64,000 nt of DNA from Topomyia yanbarensis (lineage: Eukaryota > Arthropoda > Insecta > Diptera > Culicidae): positions 215,244,943-215,308,942 of the forward strand of contig NC_080671.1 of assembly GCF_030247195.1 (NCBI RefSeq), given 5' to 3'. The first letter of the stretch is position 1. Each line of letters begins with the position of its first letter. The position numbers were made by a program, and so were the translations under genes. The notes beneath the pieces were generated by a model. The model searched no databases. It was not told the DNA's origin and was given only the letters and a program-made list of their open reading frames with translations. Below, piece by piece: positions 58,582 through 64,000 of the stretch.

Positions 58582-59047
58582 TTGACATTAAAAATGTCTT
58601 ACTCCACTATCTGGGGCTAGGTGTCATTCTAAAATCTAAACTATCTCCCATGTAACGAAACTATGTAAGGTGTGCACGCTTATAACTCCGATATTACTAG
58701 ATGGATTTTAATCATTCATACACCAACCGATTCAGAAACACCTAACTTAAATATTGGTAATAATTTAATATCTCCCCAATAAAAGTAGACTTTTGGAAAT
58801 TGGTAAAATTAAAAAGTTCACGAAAAACGGGAAAATTACCATTCGTGAGGCAGATTTCTCAGACACAGCCGTCAAGAGAGGGCAGCTTAGTTGCTCAATG
58901 AAACACGAAAAGTCATAAATAGAAGCAACGCATGTCCGTTTAAATCAGTTGTTGCTCTTATCCCATACGAGCAACATTGTCTCCGGGCGATGCAATAAGC
59001 GCTATCGATTTTCGGTAACGTTGGCATTTGCACACACTTGCACCTAA
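58582..59047 (+). repeat. Dispersed repeat family D, copy 2
   Basis: Second copy of 44881-45354 with scattered differences and small indels. It again ends where GGCATTTGCACACACTTGCA is followed by unrelated DNA. Confidence 0.8.
58914..58951 (+). promoter_or_regulatory. Core promoter-like TATA plus Inr in family D
   Basis: CATAAATAGAAGCAACG and AAATCAGTTG at the spacing seen at 45214-45249 (Inr A at 58947). Confidence 0.45.
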
Positions 59048-60519
59048 TAGAGTTTTCGATTGATGGCACTGACACCGCGCCGGTGTTTTGCACTGGCACG
59101 GTGCCAATGGAACATGCCAGTGCAAATCGAGTGTAGACTTGAATGTGTGCGTGTAGATGCCCGAGCTGTCAATTAACAGCTGATGTTTGTTTATTTGCAA
59201 AATCATTCCACAATATTTTCGGCACCGTTGAGAATAATTTTCGTTCAGTAAAATAATGTTGTTTCGCTGGCTGCAATCAATTAGCTGTTTTATCTGACAA
59301 GCTGTTTATGTTTGTGCACTTTATTACAAAATGTTCCGAGAATTCTATGGAAAATCAGTTGAAAAGGTTGCGTTTGTGGAATTCTACGCGAATGTGATGG
59401 TGTCGAATTATTTGCATTTCTTGATCCATTTTAAATATATTCAGTTTAATTCGACAGTCATACACAAAGAGGGTCATTTTCGTTTCACGCCAGCTCAGGT
59501 GGCCTCCAAATGAATTCAAACTTGTTTTTCTGGTGTAAAATATGTAATTGTTTTAATTTGTAATCGATATAATTTTGCCGTCGGTACTCCTGCTTTAGCT
59601 GGCTGCTGTATAAAAGAACCTTTACGAACCACTTGCGCGTTTACAAACAAGTGTGGATCACCCTCACTAGACTCCTATATGGCTGAATTAAAGAACTGGA
59701 CATGAACATACTCCAGTATGTTGATTTTGAGCTGCATTCGCTGGGTAATGCTCATATTAAAATACTGATACTAGAACTGGGTAGACAGCTCTAGTGTTTA
59801 AAATTCTGAATAAATTAACCAGTAGTACCGGGCGGAGAAAGGTAGGAAAAAATTGATTACATCTAACATGTAGGCATTTTGAAAAGCGTAGGTAATAAAA
59901 AGATTAAGAGGAAAATGCTTGGAAAAATATACATGGTTTTATGATTTCATAACGACGTTTAAATAATCATAAAATTTTCAATGTTTATATTTAAAAATAT
60001 TGATTTTTGGTAACTTCTCTGCCTTTTCATTTTTCTGATCGGAATGTAAGAATTAGGAAGAGAGTCGAAAGTAGGCTTGGAAGAGTGAGAATAATAAACT
60101 TTCAAAAATAAACAGCAGGTAATTCAAACTCACAACTTTACCACACTGGGTTAGATACTTTGGTATGCCACTAAAAGATTATTCACAAATTACGTAACAA
60201 CTTTTAGTGGAGGTAACGACCGAATGTGGCTAATGGGGGAGACAAGAGTACGTAGTTTTTGGATGGTCTATTATGTCGTTTTTGCTACGATCAAAACTGA
60301 ATCAGGCTTTAACCAATTTGATTGCTTTTTTTTCTTTATTCGAAATGTTTGAGCTAAGAGCGGTTGGTTTGTAGATGATATCAATAATTGCTGTGCTCGC
60401 ATGAAGCCCAAGACAGAAATTTTTTCTCTTTCCAGCACATCGAAAATGGCAAAGTATATTTAAGACCAACAAAGTCAATCTGGTCAATTGGTCACTCATT
60501 CATTCCCAGTATTCCTGGA
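59048..60519. other. Unassigned DNA with a GC-rich inverted stretch
   Basis: Near 59.06-59.12 kb GGCACTGACACCG, GCACTGGCACGGTGCC and CCAGTGCAAATCGAG form overlapping partial inverted repeats, maybe a MITE remnant. A 60-codon open frame at 59331-59513 (+) starts MFREFYGKSVEKVAFVEFYA; it follows a 5' UTR-like stretch but has no known motif. Confidence 0.35.
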
Positions 60520-60640
60520 ATGTTTTGCTTTTCTCATATAAAGAAAGACTATATAATCACTCTAAAAATCGACAGTCCAACCGAGGCCCGGAGGGCCGAG
60601 TTTCATATTCTATTCGACTCAGTTTGTCGAGATAGGAACC
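60520..60640 (+). repeat. Family A left half, next to the minus-strand LINE
   Basis: TTTGCTTTTCTCATATAAAG, CGAGGCCCGGAGGGCCGAGT and ATTCGACTCAGTTTGTCGAG run up to the LINE 3' end at about 60641. The microsatellite that normally follows is not visible here. Confidence 0.75.
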
Positions 60641-63425
60641 AATAATCGCTTCCTTGAGCCATTTAGCTCCCAGCTTTATCGAGATCTACTCAGATATTAT
60701 CCGGCGGTCAACTACCTTATTCCGACTGAGAGTTCCCCTGCAGCAGAATTTCTCTGGGCACCGGTGTTTGTTTCGTGAGCTAATTAGAACCTATTTTTGT
60801 CGCAATATAGTCGGATAGTCCACGCTTGCGAATCTACCCCACTGTAAATTCCACGGCAATAGATGTTTCCCGATACCGATGCTCGTTTATGTGAGCCATT
60901 TCGCTCCCCGCTGCGCCCCGATCTAGTCCCCGGTGGTGGACTAGAGGTGCTGAGGTCTGTCAGTAGATGCTGGGGTGCGATTCCGGGTGGAGCGTGGCTT
61001 CCGGTTCACTGGCGCCCCAAAGACCCATTGCTAGCTGTTCGACGCGGTCTACTCGCTCTAATCCCCAGGCGGTAGATCTAGCCTACCCACGAGCTACCCG
61101 GTAGGGTGTCGAGGTAGGTCCGGCGATTCCAGTGAATCCTGACGTCCGGTTCACTAGTGCCCCCCGACGACCCGATCCCTGTGCTACATCGCGTACTCAA
61201 CTTGTCTCCGGCGGTGAACCTAGTCTACATCGACGGAGAGTTCCCCGGCGGCGGATTTTTTTTTCCGAAACCCGATTTGTGATTTTACTGCGGCTTTCTA
61301 GCCAATGACGCTGCATTGTTGGTCTCTTCTGCAGCTCGGAGAGTATACTAGTAACCACTCTATTGACTGGGTCCTAAATACGCTCGTCGTGGCACATCTC
61401 TTCGAAGATATTGTCAACTGTCACACCAGGCATACCCCTTCGAGCCTAGGGCACCGTGCACCGGTGTCTCTTACACGTTCGCACACTCCAGGCGAAGGGG
61501 TGACGAAGCGTGTACAAACCGATGCAGGTACTTTCGAAAGCATCCATGCCCGAAGAAAAACTGCGTCAAATGGAAATTCACCTCTCCTTGCACTTCGTGC
61601 ATTTCTCCGCTGCTAGCATTCCACATCCTCAGTCTAAGTGATGCAGATGGGGATCTTCCCGGTAATCACGCATACCGGTTCTGACGATATCGTTCTGTGC
61701 ACACTCGCGACTGCAACAGCGCAACGTGCTTGTCAACTTCATTTGGTTCCGCTTTGAGTTCAACCCAGATCGGTGTGCCAGTATTGAGGATGAGACACCC
61801 GCAAGGAGACGTCTCGTACTGCCTCTTGCTCTTCCGTTATTCGGTACGATCCTTGCCAATGCGTTTGTTATCCTCGCAACCTTCTCACTTACACAATCGA
61901 TATGGCTGTTGTAATTTAGCGCACGCATCAATGGGATGAATTGTCCCCCGACACTGATTACGATACGCTGGATTTTGTTTACGGTTGATGCAACTTGGCG
62001 TCAGCCATCCAGGTTTCCACAAGGGCTTCGCCGGTTATCGTCAGGACAACGTCATTTGCAAAGCCGACGACCACAATTCCCCTGGGCAGTTCCAGTGTTA
62101 ACATTCCGTTGTACATTATATTCCAGAGCGTTGGGCCGAGTATGGAGCCCTGAGGTACACCCGCAATGACCCTGAACGACCTCTACCCCATGTTCGTTTT
62201 GTAGCCGAGTACTCGGTTATGGAAGAAACTTTTCAGAATCTTGCAGATAGTCTGGAACCCGTGCAGCGCTTCCCTGGTTTAGGCAGCAACACCAGCTTCT
62301 GGATCTTACATCTATCCGGGAAGTAGCCATCGTCCAGGCTTTTCTGAAGGACTATCCTGAACATGTCCGGAAACGCCAGGATCGCGATCTTCAGTGCTAT
62401 GTTTGGGAAACCATCCGGTCTGGGAGTTTTCCTCGCTTTCAGCCCTTTGGCCACTATAAGGAGCTCGTCGAGATTCGATTGTCACCAGCATTTCCGGCAT
62501 CTGCATCGCTGTACGGTGTAGGCGGCCAGGCGGTTGAGTCGTGCTTCGGGAAATGACCCTCCATGATAATCTTCATTTTGTCAGCGCACATATCGATTGG
62601 CCTCGTTGGACCCTCAATCCTAGCCAACACGACACGGAAAGCATTACCCCAGGGGTTAGCATCTATGGACAGCTCCTTGTAACAGGTGGACTTACTTACA
62701 CTCTTCTCTGACATCCTCAGATCTTGCTCTATGAACGCATCTTCTGGCTTTTAGGCAGGCAGCCCTGGGGATGCTGAGCCTTTCGTTCCACCAGTACGCC
62801 GGTTGTTCTTCGGAATTGTTACATTACATACACGCGCTACTGTTTCCGACAGCTCATCGACATTCGGAATTGGAGTAAGGTTGTCAGCACGAAGTGCATC
62901 CACAATAACGTCCTTGTCGAATTTATAATCCACTTCCGCTTGCCAGTCCTCACTCTCCGCATTACAATACAATTCCGCCGACCAATGTGTGTACTGCGCA
63001 CATGTCGATGATGGATTTCCGACCGGAATGTACTAGCGTAACCTTCGTTGCACAGTCTTATATCCAGCTTCCCTAGGGCTTCCAACAAGCTGTAACCTCT
63101 TGCGTTGGTCAGCCTGCTACCCCACTCTACGGCCCAAGCGTTAAAGTCTCCTCCTATAACAACAGGCCTTCGTCCGACTAACGAGTCGGTTAATGCGTCC
63201 AGCATCCGATTGTACTGCTCTGATGTCCATCTTGGGGGAGCATAAGAGCTACAGACGAAAACACCGTTGATCCTGGTGATCACGAAGCATTCGTGTGTGC
63301 TATCCACCACCTCTTGGACAGGTAACCTGTTCATCGCTTGGATTGTCGCCATCTTTGCACTATCCACCACCCAGTTACCTTTATAGGAAGGAACACGATA
63401 CAGCTCTGCAATATCAATCAATCAA
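60641..63425 (-). mobile_element. Decayed R1/Waldo-type LINE, 5'-truncated
   Basis: Same family as 37180-43368. 3' UTR blocks (inverse of GGTGGATCTAGCC-type words) fill 60641-61280; ORF2 follows on the minus strand to 63425, where the copy is cut within the endonuclease. It is much more diverged than the 37-kb copy, with several frameshifts and a deletion. Its orientation relative to family A (3' end toward GGCCCGGAGGGCC) is the same as in the other copies. Confidence 0.85.
61290..63421 (-). pseudogene. LINE ORF2 (endonuclease and reverse transcriptase), decayed
   Basis: In minus-strand order: endonuclease pieces GNWVVDSAKMATIQAMNRLP and VVIGGDFNAWAVEWGSRL (62837-63421); linker ANPWGNAFRVVLARIEGPTR (62454-62714); RT start TPRPDGFPNIALKIAILAFP (62233-62454); then a deletion of about 100 codons near 62265 that removes RT motifs including the first catalytic Asp; GVPQGS and LGPTLWN near 62110-62150; the active site reads FAND instead of FADD (62051-62062); later parts HIDCVSEKVARITNALARIV (61629-61931) and the C-terminal tail to about 61290. 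It cannot make an active enzyme. Confidence 0.85.
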
Positions 63426-63564
63426 TTTTAACATGTTGTTCAACATAACGCACGATAGCGCGATACGAAGATCTGGTGTTCTAAGAAACGGAACTATTGT
63501 CATGATATCTCACATGCTTCTTAACTTCCCAGACTGCTTCCACATCATTGGCGTTGATTGCTGA
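63426..63564. other. Unassigned DNA at the LINE 5' truncation
   Basis: ATCAATCAATCAATTTTAAC marks the edge of the LINE. No clear target duplication is visible. Confidence 0.3.
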
Positions 63565-63774
63565 CCAGAGGAAGAGAAATTTGTACCTTTTAGCACTGAG
63601 ATTGCGAAACTGATAGAGAACGAGGAAGTCCGAAATAGAATGGAGTATTTTGGAAAACTAGATACATGTGATAACGGTGTTAGCCGCGATGCGGTTGTGA
63701 GTAGAACTTTCTATGGTTTGAGTAGTCAACTAAAGTCCCGTTACCCGGGAATGCCCGCAAAACTTGCTTTATAA
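63565..63774 (+). CDS. Coding-like fragment, unknown product
   Basis: A frame of about 69 codons without ATG at its start, open from a stop at 63562-63564 to TAA at 63772-63774. It reads FVPFSTEIAKLIENEEVRNR, then LSSQLKSRYPGMPAKLAL, with amino acid use typical of real proteins. A possible acceptor (GATTGCTGACCAG) lies at its left edge. It could be the last exon of a host gene or part of a transposon protein. I do not recognise the family. Confidence 0.25.
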   Translation, partial: PEEEKFVPFSTEIAKLIENEEVRNRMEYFGKLDTCDNGVSRDAVVSRTFYGLSSQLKSRYPGMPAKLAL

Positions 63775-64000
63775 ACAATGCTAATTCTTCCTGTTGCTCA
63801 TAAAGCGTAATTGTTGCAGTATACATATCGCCAAGCAAATTACTTATGAATTGCGTTTCAAGTTTGTCGCAGCAGCACCCAACACTAACTTAGCACCGTA
63901 TTGATGCTACATCATAAAACAAACAAAAACGTTTATTTTAACCAGCTATCGGTACGGTGTATTTGTAGAAATAGACTCCAAGATTTATCGAGGTGTGCCC
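63775..64000. other. Unassigned DNA at the window end
   Basis: No feature seen. Confidence 0.3.

Overview
The window looks like gene-poor, repeat-dense nuclear DNA of a culicine mosquito. This is inferred from the AT-rich background, R1/Waldo-type non-LTR retrotransposons and several dispersed repeats, including one carrying GGCCCGGAGGGCC next to a CA/CATA microsatellite. I cannot name the species. No complete host gene, tRNA, rRNA or CRISPR array was found. Almost everything that can be named is a transposable element, a satellite or a rearrangement of these. Four dispersed families are labelled here: A (GGCCCGGAGGGCC plus internal microsatellite), B (ends TAGGTGGATTAAAACAGG), C (ends TAGGTGGATTAAAAGCG) and D (about 470 bp, carries a TATA/Inr core promoter).

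Layout. 0-8 kb: AT-rich DNA with small MITEs, a 1.85-kb TA-flanked inverted-repeat element holding a 568-bp (AT)n tract and a perfect 45-bp hairpin, and copies of families A and C. 8.0-10.9 kb: a 2.9-kb pentanucleotide satellite with distinct zones. 13.0-19.4 kb: a hAT-type element with an 8-bp target duplication, holding a piggyBac-type element (TTAA site), which holds a foldback with arms of about 860 bp. 20.0-20.3 kb: one exon-like open stretch. 21.4-23.9 kb: a 344-bp satellite in two opposed blocks, the whole flanked by a 13-bp direct repeat. 25.5-29.8 kb: an almost identical 2,148-bp tandem duplication carrying a CTGTCACGTTACA motif that occurs ten times locally.

30.2-43.4 kb: the most complex part. 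An R1/Waldo-type LINE (37.2-43.4 kb) lies inside the CA/CATA microsatellite of a family A repeat. Its 5' part together with the flanking family A DNA is present twice more, inverted and direct. Both extra copies stop at the same base and join a local sequence through three shared bases. 43.5-60.5 kb: more family A, B, C and D copies, a second LINE that lacks its 3' half, a CR1/L2-like LINE scrap, a degenerate CCATAAA minisatellite and a second TA-flanked inverted-repeat element. 60.6-63.4 kb: a decayed minus-strand copy of the first LINE family with a mutated reverse transcriptase site.

The LINE proteins belong to a known scheme: ORF1 (Gag with CCHC zinc knuckles) and ORF2 (endonuclease plus reverse transcriptase plus CCHC), with overlapping stop and start codons. 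All copies here are broken. The most promising leads are the fixed site and orientation of the LINE in family A, the template-switch-like inverted duplication, and the opposed 344-bp satellite with a hairpin in each unit. Very similar inverted or tandem copies can also be assembly errors, so those need long-read confirmation.
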